Source: Methanosarcina sp. Ant1
GTDB taxonomy: Archaea; Halobacteriota; Methanosarcinia; Methanosarcinales; Methanosarcinaceae
Direction of reading: 5' to 3'
DNA length: 32,772 bases
Assembly (NCBI GenBank): GCA_001714685.2
Contig: MDTP02000070.1
Location: 1-32,772 of the forward strand
The number at the start of each line of letters is the position of its first letter. Positions within the stretch are counted from its first letter, which is position 1. Shown one piece after another: positions 24,972 through 32,772 of this stretch. A model generated the notes under the pieces. That model worked only from the letters and a program-made list of their open reading frames with translations. It did not search any database and had not been told where the DNA came from. The position numbers and the translations under genes are program-made.

Positions 24972-25106
24972 GAATATTTAATCAAGAGGCGAGATTCGGC
25001 ACAGATAGAAATAAAGCATCGGAATATTCCAAAAAGATGGGAGTACAAAATCTAAAAAGATAAACCGATATTGTCACTTGCTTTAGAAGTAAGAGAAGGG
25101 AAACAT

Positions 25107-25472
25107 ATGGCCAGAGTTATGATCGTGGATAATGCCGAATTCATGCGAATGATAATTAGGAACATTCTTTTAATACACGGACACGAGGTGGTTGCCGAAG
25201 TAAGTGATGAGGAAGAGGCAATTCAAACGTATTTGGAAGTAAAGCCAGATCTCGTGTTAATGGATATAATTATGCCGACTATAGATGGAAAGGAGGCATC
25301 GCAAAAACTTCTTGCTATGGATCCGGAGGCAAAAGAGATCATGTGCTCTTCTCTTGGCCAGCAGGCCCTAATAACTGAATCCATGAAAATAGGCGCCATG
25401 GGCTTTATAGTAAAACCTTTTGAGACTAGTGGGATGCTGGATGTAATAAGAAAAATTGCTGAGCCGAATTAA
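25107..25472 (+). CDS. CheY-like single-domain response regulator
   Basis: The 121-residue product is a lone receiver domain that would be phosphorylated by a histidine kinase and act through protein contacts. The phospho-acceptor is Asp53 (LVLMDIIMP), the switch Ser is at 81-82 (MCSSLGQQ) and the conserved Lys is Lys103 (FIVKPF). At the N-terminus the usual acidic pair is Asp8-Asn9 (MIVDNAEFMRM), so one metal-binding Asp is replaced by Asn, which may weaken Mg2+ binding. The MCS..GQQ and NAEFMRM signatures are those of chemotaxis-type CheY. I chose the ATG at 25107, preceded by AAGGG, over an upstream TTG. No kinase or chemotaxis gene is nearby, so it is an orphan here. Confidence 0.9.
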   Translation: MARVMIVDNAEFMRMIIRNILLIHGHEVVAEVSDEEEAIQTYLEVKPDLVLMDIIMPTIDGKEASQKLLAMDPEAKEIMCSSLGQQALITESMKIGAMGFIVKPFETSGMLDVIRKIAEPN

Positions 25473-25606
25473 TCATTTTGAGCCAAAGTGATAGAACTTG
25501 GAATTGAAAAGAAAAGCAGTAAGTGGAAAGTAAGGTTTCGAAAAAATTAATAAATTACGGCCCGACGTCGTTCTCCTGGGGAATGCCATTCCTATTCTTA
25601 CGCGTT

Positions 25607-25702
25607 GATACTCTTTCTCCTTGGCGCTTTGATACTCTTTCTCCTTGGCGCTTTGATACTCTTTCTCCTTGGCGCTTTGATACTCTTTCTCCTTGGCGCT
25701 TT
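25607..25702. repeat. Four perfect copies of a 24-bp tandem repeat
   Basis: The unit GATACTCTTTCTCCTTGGCG plus CTTT is repeated four times exactly. Because 24 is divisible by three, two frames remain open: one reads DTLSPWRF and the other LILFLLGA repeated. The hydrophobic frame continues to 25799 with FNTLARILKEHQSLWLRFWL. It may be a remnant of a membrane protein, but no ribosome binding site is present. Confidence 0.9.
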
Positions 25703-26168
25703 CAATACTCTTGCCCGGATTCTAAAGGAGCATCAATCTCTGTGGTTACGGTTTTGGCTCTTAAGAAGGACTGAAGACATTATAAAAATAGTAAGCTGAC
25801 TTTTCAGATTTAAAAAGTAACAAATCTATTTTACTATTTGTTTATAATTGAGCTTCTATAGAAAAATGTTTCAGAGCTTATTACACAACTTGTTTTTTGT
25901 TCATTAACTTTTTCTGAAAAATTATATATTTGATATAAATATTATCATTGACATTAATTAACCCCATTAATAGAGTAGAAAAAAATAAATGTAGCATAAA
26001 ACTTTAAGTGCATGTCTTAAATTAAGGAGCACTTTGATTAGATAATATCTTTGTAAGCTATTAAAAATCGATAAATATTCAATAGAGAATCTGGAAGATT
26101 ATAGAGGATAACAGACACCTCTAAAGGCAGAAAATATCAAACCTACTATTTTCTAAACTGACTGTAAA

Positions 26169-26206
26169 CTAATAACCAAAAACAAATCTAATAACCAAAA
26201 ACAAAT
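26169..26206. repeat. 19-bp tandem duplication abutting the ftr ribosome binding site
   Basis: CTAATAACCAAAAACAAAT occurs twice back to back (26169-26187, 26188-26206), immediately followed by GAGGG, the likely ribosome binding site of ftr. Confidence 0.95.
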
Positions 26207-26217
26207 GAGGGATTTTT

Positions 26218-27111
26218 ATAGAAATCAATGGAGTAGAAATCGAAGACACATATGCAGAAGCGTTTCCGATCAAGATTGCACGCGTGCTCATAACTGCAGT
26301 AACCAAGCGCTGGGCCCTAGTGGCAGCTACTGAAGCCACAGGTTTTGCGACATCAGTTATAATGTGCCCCGCAGAAGCTGGAATCGAAAGGCTAGCAAGC
26401 CCCAGTGAAACTCCTGATGGTAGGCCTGGTGTTTACATCCAGATCTGTAATTTCAAATACGAAGCTCTGGAAAAACAGTTACTTGAAAGGATTGGACAAT
26501 GTGTACTTACAGCACCCACAACTGCAGTTTTCAACGGGCTTCCTGAAGTTGAAAAGCAGTTTAACATTGGTGCTAAACTCAGATTCTTCGGAGATGGTAT
26601 GGAGTCCGAAACCCAGATTGTAGGTCGCAAAGTACATAAAATCCCTATCATGGGAGGGGACTTCCTGAACGAAGAAAATATCGGAGCTGTAGCTGGAATT
26701 GCAGGCGGCAACTTCTTTATTTATGGAGATTCCCAAATGAGCGCCCTGACTGCAGCCGAAGTTGCTGTTGATGCAATTGCAGAGCTTGAAGGCACAATTA
26801 CCCCGTTCCCTGGAGGCATTGTATCCAGCGGGTCCAAATCAGGAGCAAACAAATATAAATTTCTGAAAGCTACCGCTAACGAAAAATTCTGCCCCTCCAT
26901 AAAGGATAAGGTTGAAAACACTGAAATCCCGGCAGATGTCAATGCTGTATATGAAATTGTCATTAACGGGCTTGATGAAGAAAGTATAAAAGCTGCTATG
27001 AAAGCAGGAATTAAAGCCGCTGTAACTGTCCCCGGCATCAAAAAAATCTCAGCAGGGAATTATGACGGAAAACTCGGGAAATATCAGTTCAAACTGCACG
27101 AGCTCTTCTGA
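26218..27111 (+). CDS. ftr: Formylmethanofuran:tetrahydromethanopterin formyltransferase, ATA start
   Basis: Ftr moves the formyl group from formylmethanofuran to tetrahydromethanopterin, the second step of CO2-reducing methanogenesis, in the cytoplasm. From 26218 the frame encodes 297 residues, the normal family length, beginning (M)EINGVEIEDTYAEAFPIKIA. Other typical segments are TEATGFATSVIMCPAEAGIE, FNGLPEVEKQF, ITPFPGGIVSSGSKSGANKY and a C-terminal YQFKLHELF. The codon at the expected initiator is ATA, not ATG. GAGGG lies about six bases upstream, which supports initiation here. The first standard start in frame is GTG at 26284, which would remove 22 conserved residues. An ATG at 26205 is out of frame. 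It could be the main Ftr or a diverged paralogue. Confidence 0.93.
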   Translation: MEINGVEIEDTYAEAFPIKIARVLITAVTKRWALVAATEATGFATSVIMCPAEAGIERLASPSETPDGRPGVYIQICNFKYEALEKQLLERIGQCVLTAPTTAVFNGLPEVEKQFNIGAKLRFFGDGMESETQIVGRKVHKIPIMGGDFLNEENIGAVAGIAGGNFFIYGDSQMSALTAAEVAVDAIAELEGTITPFPGGIVSSGSKSGANKYKFLKATANEKFCPSIKDKVENTEIPADVNAVYEIVINGLDEESIKAAMKAGIKAAVTVPGIKKISAGNYDGKLGKYQFKLHELF

Positions 27112-27328
27112 GCTCTAGATTTTTTTTCAGTTTTCTTTTGTCGAATCTTCTTTTCTTCATTTTTTTATAATTTTGTTTTTGTGCCGAATTCACTGATTAA
27201 GAGCAAAGTAGGAAAAAGAAAAAGATTTAAGAAAAAGAAATGCAAAGCAGGAAAGATTGACTTTCCTGACTGATTTTTCGATACTACCTGTAAAGAAATA
27301 TTATCCGACGAACGGCTATTTGGAGCCA

Positions 27329-28858
27329 TCAGAGTCCAAGAGTTTTGAAGCCAGCCATTAGAATGTCTCTTGGGTCAATGCCAGTAATTTGTATCATGAC
27401 ATAAGCTGCAAGGAAAGCCCCTGTCATACTTCCGAGATTTGCAAAGCTGGCAACAAGGAGTACACGCATGAACTTGTTTTTGAACATTTCTTTGAAGGTT
27501 TCAACCCCTGCCAGAGCTTTTATGTCAGCTGTGGTAGGATTTCGCTGTTTTGCTTCCACCAGACCAGCAAACCAGCCTGCAGCGATCAATGGGTGCAGAG
27601 TTGTTAGCCAGGCAACTAAAAAGGCAGTCAGAACTGAGTAAGGATGACCGCCTGCGAGAAGAGTACCAGCCGCACTCAGGACCCCAGTGATAATGAACCA
27701 GCATCCGAAAGCTATCAAGAGGACCTTCAGCGGAACTCCGGAAAGGAGCAGTAGCAAAAAAAATGCAAATATAAAGCCGACAAAAATTAAGCCAATTAGC
27801 TTACCAATGCTGAAGCGTTTCTTCGGAATTTCCATAAGAGTATTCAGAGGAGGTATACTCATCGGATTTTTCAGATGGTTAATTATTCCAGGTTTATGCC
27901 CGGCTCCTATCACAACAACGACAGTTTTGTTTCCGCCTGCAGCGATTTTGAGTATATTTCCTGCAAGATATGCGTCCCTTTCATCAATTAGAACCTCGGC
28001 TGCGGTCGGGGCAAAACCCCTGAGTTCACTTACAAGGGCAGTTACAACATCCTGTTCTGTTATTTGATCGATATCTATTTCGGCTCCTTTTCCGATTCCT
28101 ATAAGGCCGCCTAAGAGGGAGCCAGTCATCCTGATTTTCTCCAGGAATTTCATCTTTCCCCAGAAGCGCTGAAGCGTCACATGGATATCCCTATCAATTA
28201 AGGCAACATTGGCCCCTATAATCTCGGCTTCCTCGATCGCGGAAAGCATCTCAGCGCCTGGTTTTACGCCCATGTCTTCCCCGATCTTTTTCTGCATATA
28301 GGCAAGCAGCCATTGAATAACGTAGTAATAGATCTTCCCTTCAGAAAGAATATCCTTGATAGGAACCTGGTGTTCCTGGACATTCCCTTTTATGGAATCA
28401 TAACGTCCTCTACAGAGCTCGACAGCAACAACATCTGGTTTCAGATTTTTGATAGCAGCTTTAACCTCGGCAACACTCTTTTCCGAAACATGAGCTGTCC
28501 CTATGAGCACAATTCTTGAAGACTGGTATTCTGCCTTGCTCCCGTCTGAAGATTGGGAAGTAAAAGGAATTGACACTTCCGAAGCTGAATCAGGAAGAGG
28601 CTCTGCAACAAGTTCGGAGCTTATATCGAGTTTTGTTTCAATCCCCCCAGGTTCTACTGCAGACGCATGGGCAGAAATTTCATTTTCCCCTTGCACGTTA
28701 ATTGAAGAATTAGAAAGTTTAGACTTACCGACAGAAATAGAATTTTCTGCGGATTCGGTCACAAGTTTGTCCATAGAATATATCGACTCCTGAGATGAAC
28801 TGTGAAAATTGTAGTCAGGGTCCCTGTCCTGAGAATCTGTAATTTCAGGTTTATCCAT
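27329..28858 (-). CDS. TraB/PrgY-family membrane protein
   Basis: TraB-family proteins (related to enterococcal PrgY and animal Tiki) are putative membrane-linked metal-dependent hydrolases. The 509-residue product has an N-terminal Ser/Glu-rich low-complexity region (about 1-115). The TraB domain then carries GTAHVSEKSV, VVAVELCRGRYD, IDRDIHVTLQRF, LIDERDAYLAGNI and VVVIGAGHKPGI; the two GxxH motifs are the proposed catalytic His positions. About four C-terminal membrane segments follow (FVGFIFAFFLLLLLSG, LIAFGCWFIITGVLSAAGTL, VLTAFLVAWLTTL and a final one near FMRVLLVASFANLGS). I chose the ATG at 28858, with GAGAG upstream; the longer frame adds 31 unconserved residues. Archaeal function is unknown. 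Confidence 0.87.
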   Translation of the reverse strand: MDKPEITDSQDRDPDYNFHSSSQESIYSMDKLVTESAENSISVGKSKLSNSSINVQGENEISAHASAVEPGGIETKLDISSELVAEPLPDSASEVSIPFTSQSSDGSKAEYQSSRIVLIGTAHVSEKSVAEVKAAIKNLKPDVVAVELCRGRYDSIKGNVQEHQVPIKDILSEGKIYYYVIQWLLAYMQKKIGEDMGVKPGAEMLSAIEEAEIIGANVALIDRDIHVTLQRFWGKMKFLEKIRMTGSLLGGLIGIGKGAEIDIDQITEQDVVTALVSELRGFAPTAAEVLIDERDAYLAGNILKIAAGGNKTVVVVIGAGHKPGIINHLKNPMSIPPLNTLMEIPKKRFSIGKLIGLIFVGFIFAFFLLLLLSGVPLKVLLIAFGCWFIITGVLSAAGTLLAGGHPYSVLTAFLVAWLTTLHPLIAAGWFAGLVEAKQRNPTTADIKALAGVETFKEMFKNKFMRVLLVASFANLGSMTGAFLAAYVMIQITGIDPRDILMAGFKTLGL

Positions 28859-29189
28859 TATCAATCTCTCTACTGCCAAATTAGAAGTGATGGATGAGAA
28901 TATGTTACTTGAAAGATTGTATTTTATAGCATGAATAATTAAGCCCTTCAAATAAAATAACCAAGCTATAAAAGAGTTAACTTCATGATAATAAACTGGC
29001 GATAATTACCTGCAACTGGTGGTAATTACCTGCCATGGATTTATATTTTGCTGCCTTTAAAGTTTTCATTCTTATTTATGTAACTCCATTTCAAATCATT
29101 CATCATAAACTTATTTGATATCTTTTTATAAAAAACATTTCATAAAAATTTACAAAAAATACCTTTTCATAAACAATTCTTTTTGATTA
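28859..29189. other. Intergenic region between TraB and S2P genes
   Basis: AT-rich DNA with a near-duplicated GGTAATTACCTGC segment at about 29004-29035 and TATA-like stretches that could serve the TraB gene. No ORF is supported. Confidence 0.45.
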
Positions 29190-30284
29190 TCACTCTGACC
29201 TGAGCCTCAAAATCCTTACAAGATCTGTTCTTGAAAGGATTCCTACAAGCGCCCCGTTATCAACAACTAGAACCCTTCCGATATTCCTAGACGAAATCAG
29301 TTTCAGAACATCACTGGCCTTTGCTTCAGGAGGGACGGATATGAGACTTCTGGTCATGATATCCGAGACCCGGGACACCGGACGCTCTAGATCAGGAACA
29401 CGCTCTATATCAGTAAAAGTCACAACCCCTTTCAAACTGCTTCCCTCCATTACAGGATAACCCATGTGTTTTTTCTCAAACATAAACTTAACCAGGTCTT
29501 CCACGCTCATAGAAGGAGCAACTGAGACTACATCCTTTGTCATAATATCCCTGACCAGAATGTTTTCGAGAGCTACCTCGGCCTGAGTAGATCGTTCCTC
29601 TTCAGATGCGCCAACGTAAATAAAGAGAGCAATTAGAGGAAACCAGAGATTTCCGACAAGAATTCCAAAAATTGCCATGAGAATAGCAAAAAACTTTCCG
29701 ACAGAAGCTGCACTCTGGGTAGCTTTCACATAAGACATTCTCCTGGCATAGAAAGAACGGAGCACTCTGCCCCCGTCCATAGGAAAAGCAGGCAGCAAGT
29801 TGAAAATCCCAAGCACTATGTTCATGGATCCAAGGATCCAGAGAAGAAGAAATGCCGGGTTTTGGGAAAGCATAGGATTAGGGGAGATAAGATACCTGTA
29901 TGTGAAAAGGCAGATAGAGCCTATAATGAGGCTTGTTAAAGGTCCGGCAAAAGCCATCTTTGCTTCCTGTCCGGACTTTCTGGGCGTTTCTTCCATAGCA
30001 GATACTCCTCCAAAGAGGAAGAGAGTAATGCTCTCAATATTGACCCCGTAACGCTTTGCAAGATATGAGTGTGCAAGTTCATGTAAAAGAATTGAGGCAA
30101 AAAGCAAGATGGCAGTCAGAGTTGAAAGTACATACCTTATTATAGGTGGCTCAACTCCCTGAAAACCAAATGGTTGCGGATTGATCGCAAATACATAAGC
30201 AAACATTGGCAGTACCAGAAGGAAAGTTATGTGCAGTTTTATAGGTATACCCATTATACTTCCGATTTCCAATGACGATTTCAT
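29190..30284 (-). CDS. Site-2 protease (M50B) with tandem CBS domains
   Basis: A membrane metalloprotease that cuts substrates within the bilayer. The 364-residue product has about five or six membrane segments. The zinc motif HELAH is at residues 68-72, and the second motif FNLLPAFPMDGGR has Asp170 as third ligand. Two CBS domains occupy about 245-300 and 305-360 (MTKDVVSVAPSMSVEDLVKF; MTRSLISVPPEAKASDVLKL); in this subfamily they are thought to sense adenine nucleotides and adjust proteolysis. All catalytic residues are present. A GGGGGT lies about 12 bases before the ATG. Three 20-bp tandem repeats lie upstream. Substrate unknown. Confidence 0.95.
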   Translation of the reverse strand: MKSSLEIGSIMGIPIKLHITFLLVLPMFAYVFAINPQPFGFQGVEPPIIRYVLSTLTAILLFASILLHELAHSYLAKRYGVNIESITLFLFGGVSAMEETPRKSGQEAKMAFAGPLTSLIIGSICLFTYRYLISPNPMLSQNPAFLLLWILGSMNIVLGIFNLLPAFPMDGGRVLRSFYARRMSYVKATQSAASVGKFFAILMAIFGILVGNLWFPLIALFIYVGASEEERSTQAEVALENILVRDIMTKDVVSVAPSMSVEDLVKFMFEKKHMGYPVMEGSSLKGVVTFTDIERVPDLERPVSRVSDIMTRSLISVPPEAKASDVLKLISSRNIGRVLVVDNGALVGILSRTDLVRILRLRSE

Positions 30285-30317
30285 AAAATGAAATACCCCC
30301 GTTCTCGTTTCTTAATA

Positions 30318-30377
30318 TTAAACACATGGTAAAATGCTTAAACACATGATAAAATGCTTAAACACATGATAAAATGC
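30318..30377. repeat. Three 20-bp tandem repeats upstream of the S2P gene
   Basis: TTAAACACATGATAAAATGC is present three times (30318, 30338, 30358), the first copy with one substitution. It lies just upstream of the S2P start codon, probably within its leader or promoter. Confidence 0.9.
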
Positions 30378-31246
30378 TAAACTTAAGCTTCAAAGGATTT
30401 CTAGATTATTATATCTTTATTAAGTTATTTAAGTTATGAATTTTTTTATTGAGTTATGAATTTTTAAGTTATAAACCTTAACTTAAATCTGAACCTGAAA
30501 ATCTAAATAGAGAATATTTACATATCCAGAATATTTACAGGTGAGCTGTTATGATGAAGCGTAACTTAGGAATGACAAGAATATAATTTCAAGTATTTCA
30601 GTTACAGATATTGTCTTTGATGATTATTTGGGAAAATGGAATTATAGAGCTATCCCAAAGTGAAAACTTGAAGTTATTTTCGAGCTATTCCTTAACAATG
30701 AATTAACTTGCCAGTGAACTAATAGATACTTAACGTGTATTATATTATTTCAGATAGTATAATTATTTGTTCATGAACTTCAATCTGGAAACTTCAGATA
30801 AGAAGGCAAATTTATTCAAAGCTTGACAACACTGCTTTCTGGATACGCAACCTAGAATATTTTACCCCTAAATTCTTCATAAAGCTTCATCGTAATTATA
30901 ACTGCTCCCATATACTATTTAGCAATAATATTATAGATATTTGCTTTCGCAAATTTGGCAAACTGTAGAAGAAATAATAAAATAGAAAAGAAATATCTAA
31001 GAAAAAGAAATATCGTACAAATATTCATATCGTACAAATATTCAAGAAAAAGAAATAATCAGATGAATATCTAAAAGAGATGTAAGATCAATATTTAAAA
31101 AAAAGTTTAAAAAAGAAGCTTCAGATAAATATTTAAGAAAAAAGAAGAAACGAGGGAATAAGTTACTGAAAACCACAAGCAGAAAGGTGGCTTTCAAATC
31201 TGGACAAACAAGGAGGATTTGCCCTTTTTGTCAGATCAAATCAAAA

Positions 31247-31339
31247 ACTCAAAGACATGCCAAAGGAAAACTAATAGACTCAAAGACATGCCAAAGGAAG
31301 ACTAATAGACTCAAAGACATGCCAAAGGAAGACTAACAG
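31247..31339. repeat. Three 31-bp tandem repeats at the 3' end of mfnA
   Basis: Units start at 31247, 31278 and 31309 with ACTCAAAGACATGCCAAAGG. The last ends two bases before the mfnA stop codon, so the array begins exactly where the gene ends. Confidence 0.9.
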
Positions 31340-31341
31340 CT

Positions 31342-32529
31342 TTAAAGTTCTGATGTCACTTTTTTCAGGTCCTGAAGGAATTCTTCGATATCTTGAGCTG
31401 TATTGTGAGGCATGAGTACCAGTCGGAGGGATCGGGGAGTGCGGGTGATTGAGACATTCCAGCCAAATTTCTTAAGGAGTTGCTCCCGGACAAGATCAGG
31501 ATCTGGAGTTTTCAGAGCAACTACATTCATTACAGGTTCTAGCAAGGGTTCGAAACCGAGTTTTCGAGCTTCTTCGACCAGTTTTGCGGTAAGTTGAATG
31601 CAGTATTTTACATTTTTTACGTAACCCTCACGGCCGAGATACTTCATGACAGCACATGTGGCTGCAGCTGCTGCCCCGCTTCGGGTACCTGTAAGGGTGA
31701 ACTGGGATTTTGTGGTAAGGTATGGAGTATTTACTTTGAGGGAATCCAGAAAAGAAGGAGACCTGAACAATAGGGCACCTGACGGGATTGTGGAAAGACC
31801 CATCTTATGGGGATCTATTGCAATAGAAGTAACGCCTGGGATTTCAAAATCAAAAGGATATGGTTTTTCAAGAAATGGGATTACAAAACCTCCGAAAGCT
31901 GCATCAACATGAAGGAAAAGCTTATTTTCAAGAGCAAGTCTTGAGAGTTCCTCGATAGGATCTACCTGGCCAAATTCCGTATTTCCTGCTATACCTACAA
32001 GCCCTATAGTGTTTTTATTTATCAAGCTCTCCACAGAGGCAGTATCCACTTTGAACTCGGAATCCAGAGGAGCTCTTCTAACTTCGATACCCATCATATC
32101 GGCGACCTTATCAAATGAGAAATGAGCTGATTCGGGAATTATTATATTTGGAATCTCCTCTAATTTTTTCTTTCCTGTAATTACAAGATTTTTCATGCCC
32201 CTGACAGCCTGGATATTGGATTCGGTACCTCCAGTTGTAAGGTAGCCGCAAACTGAGTTCCCAAAGGATTCTTCGGAAAGGATTTCTACAGATGAAGCAT
32301 GGAGAAGTTCTCCTAACATTCTGATTGCTTCTTTTTCCAGCCTGTGAGCCCCCGCAAAGAGTCCCAGGTCACCCAGGTTAGCTTCAATAAAAAGCCTGTG
32401 AGCCTCAACCGCAATTTTATGAGGGTGAGTACACATTGAACTTAAAACCCGATAGTAGTCCGTATCTTCTGACTTTGCACTTTCCAAATAGGAAAATATT
32501 TCTTTTTCAGAAAGACCCTTATCATTCAT
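31342..32529 (-). CDS. mfnA: L-tyrosine/L-aspartate decarboxylase MfnA
   Basis: MfnA is a PLP enzyme that decarboxylates tyrosine to tyramine, the first step of the furan-tail side chain of methanofuran; some homologues also make beta-alanine from aspartate for coenzyme A. The 395-residue product has the fold-type I layout: TTGGTESNIQAVRGMKN (PLP phosphate loop), HFSFDKVADMMGIEV, Asp209 in HVDAAFGGF and the Schiff-base Lys242 in DPHKMGLSTIPSG. Length is typical of archaeal MfnA. The ribosome binding site is weak, but the N-terminus fits the family. Its product feeds the cofactor used by Ftr, encoded 4 kb away. Tyrosine is the more likely substrate. Confidence 0.94.
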   Translation of the reverse strand: MNDKGLSEKEIFSYLESAKSEDTDYYRVLSSMCTHPHKIAVEAHRLFIEANLGDLGLFAGAHRLEKEAIRMLGELLHASSVEILSEESFGNSVCGYLTTGGTESNIQAVRGMKNLVITGKKKLEEIPNIIIPESAHFSFDKVADMMGIEVRRAPLDSEFKVDTASVESLINKNTIGLVGIAGNTEFGQVDPIEELSRLALENKLFLHVDAAFGGFVIPFLEKPYPFDFEIPGVTSIAIDPHKMGLSTIPSGALLFRSPSFLDSLKVNTPYLTTKSQFTLTGTRSGAAAAATCAVMKYLGREGYVKNVKYCIQLTAKLVEEARKLGFEPLLEPVMNVVALKTPDPDLVREQLLKKFGWNVSITRTPRSLRLVLMPHNTAQDIEEFLQDLKKVTSEL

Positions 32530-32720
32530 ATAGATAAGGTAAAACCAGTTTTATTTAAAAGACTTATGGAATCTAACTACGAAATTGCTTAATTGCACTT
32601 TAAAATAGTCCAAACTTGCTCTGAGTAATTATAAGTTACGCAATGTTACAAAAAAGGTAACTATTCAGCCTACTGAAAAAAGTTATAATTTAATATAAAT
32701 GCTGCAACTCTCAGAATAAT

Positions 32721-32744
32721 AGCGGCGCTTGATTGAGCGCCGCT
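32721..32744. terminator. Strong GC hairpin
   Basis: AGCGGCGCT (32721-32729) and AGCGCCGCT (32736-32744) form a perfect 9-bp GC-rich stem with a 6-base loop in otherwise AT-rich DNA, near the window edge. No T run follows on either side. It may end a transcript entering from the right or be part of a repeat. Confidence 0.45.
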
Positions 32745-32772
32745 AGAATAGCATCCATAGAATTCAAGTCAT

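Larger units (their letters stand above)
23979..25106. other. Intergenic region with mobile elements and gene debris
   Basis: About 1.1 kb holding the 252-bp inverted-repeat element (23982-24233), a broken minus-strand gene (24284-24610) and MITE copy D (24881-24971). The remainder is AT-rich and seems to carry the cheY leader. No other gene is supported. Confidence 0.6.
25473..26217. other. Intergenic region with a 24-bp array and the ftr leader
   Basis: Contains the four-copy 24-bp array and an AT-rich leader, with a TATA-like stretch near 25920-25940 (TATATATTTGATATAAAT) that probably serves ftr. Two frames cross the array, but neither has a supported start. Confidence 0.5.
30285..31341. 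other. Long intergenic region between S2P and mfnA
   Basis: About 1 kb of AT-rich DNA with three tandem arrays: 20-bp units at 30318-30377, a two-copy ATATCGTACAAATATTC near 31010-31045, and 31-bp units at 31247-31339. The A-rich part at 30970-31150 is made of AAGAAAAAGAAATA variants. No gene was found. Confidence 0.55.

Noticed and set aside
25523-25774. 83-codon ORF containing DTLSPWRF repeats
   Set aside because: The frame exists because the repeat unit is a multiple of three; no start signals or homology.
26205-26336. ATG at 26205 as the ftr start
   Set aside because: It is out of frame with Ftr and stops after about 43 codons.

Overview
The window looks like chromosome from a methanogenic archaeon of the Methanosarcina group. 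The main evidence is a complete formylmethanofuran:tetrahydromethanopterin formyltransferase (Ftr), a methanogen-type thymidylate synthase, MfnA (tyrosine decarboxylase for methanofuran), an archaeal-type S-adenosylmethionine synthetase, an archaeal intron in tRNA-Tyr, TATA-box promoters, long AT-rich intergenic regions, and surface proteins with PKD and YVTN repeats. The species cannot be fixed from the sequence alone.

Layout. (1) 370-3630, minus strand: aroA, thyA and htpX. (2) 3.6-7.8 kb, accessory: a small winged-helix regulator flanked by 124-bp direct repeats, a small repeat-containing ORF interrupted by a stop, a DHFR/RibD-like reductase and two MITE copies. (3) 7.8-14.4 kb, plus strand, surface island: a papain-like protease with a lectin-like domain and four PKD domains, then a type IV pilin-like protein and an 870-residue pilin-like/Ig-like/YVTN-propeller protein. 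Decayed PKD sequence follows both large genes, and MITEs and a transposase relic lie between them. (4) 14.6-18 kb: a frameshifted fdhD, then hisG-hisA-hisB on the minus strand. (5) 18.6-24 kb, plus strand: mat, tRNA-Tyr (with intron), tRNA-Asp, a lineage-specific protein, a Xaa-Pro aminopeptidase and methionine aminopeptidase. (6) 24-25.8 kb: a 252-bp inverted-repeat element, a broken membrane-protein gene, a MITE with a perfect 8-bp target duplication, a CheY-like receiver and a tandem array. (7) 26.2-32.5 kb: ftr on the plus strand, whose start codon appears to be ATA, then a TraB-family protein, a site-2 protease with CBS domains and mfnA on the minus strand.

Functionally the window mixes core metabolism (aromatic amino acid, thymidylate, histidine, SAM, methanofuran and C1 chemistry), membrane proteostasis (HtpX, S2P, TraB), N-terminal processing peptidases and a cell-surface locus under active remodelling. 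The most distinctive signals are three families of non-autonomous inverted-repeat elements with ISL3-like and IS5-like hallmarks, about ten perfect or near-perfect intergenic tandem duplications, a pilin-like protein fused to a seven-repeat propeller, hairpin leaders on both tRNA transcripts, and the ATA start of ftr. No CRISPR array, rRNA or intact transposase gene was seen.
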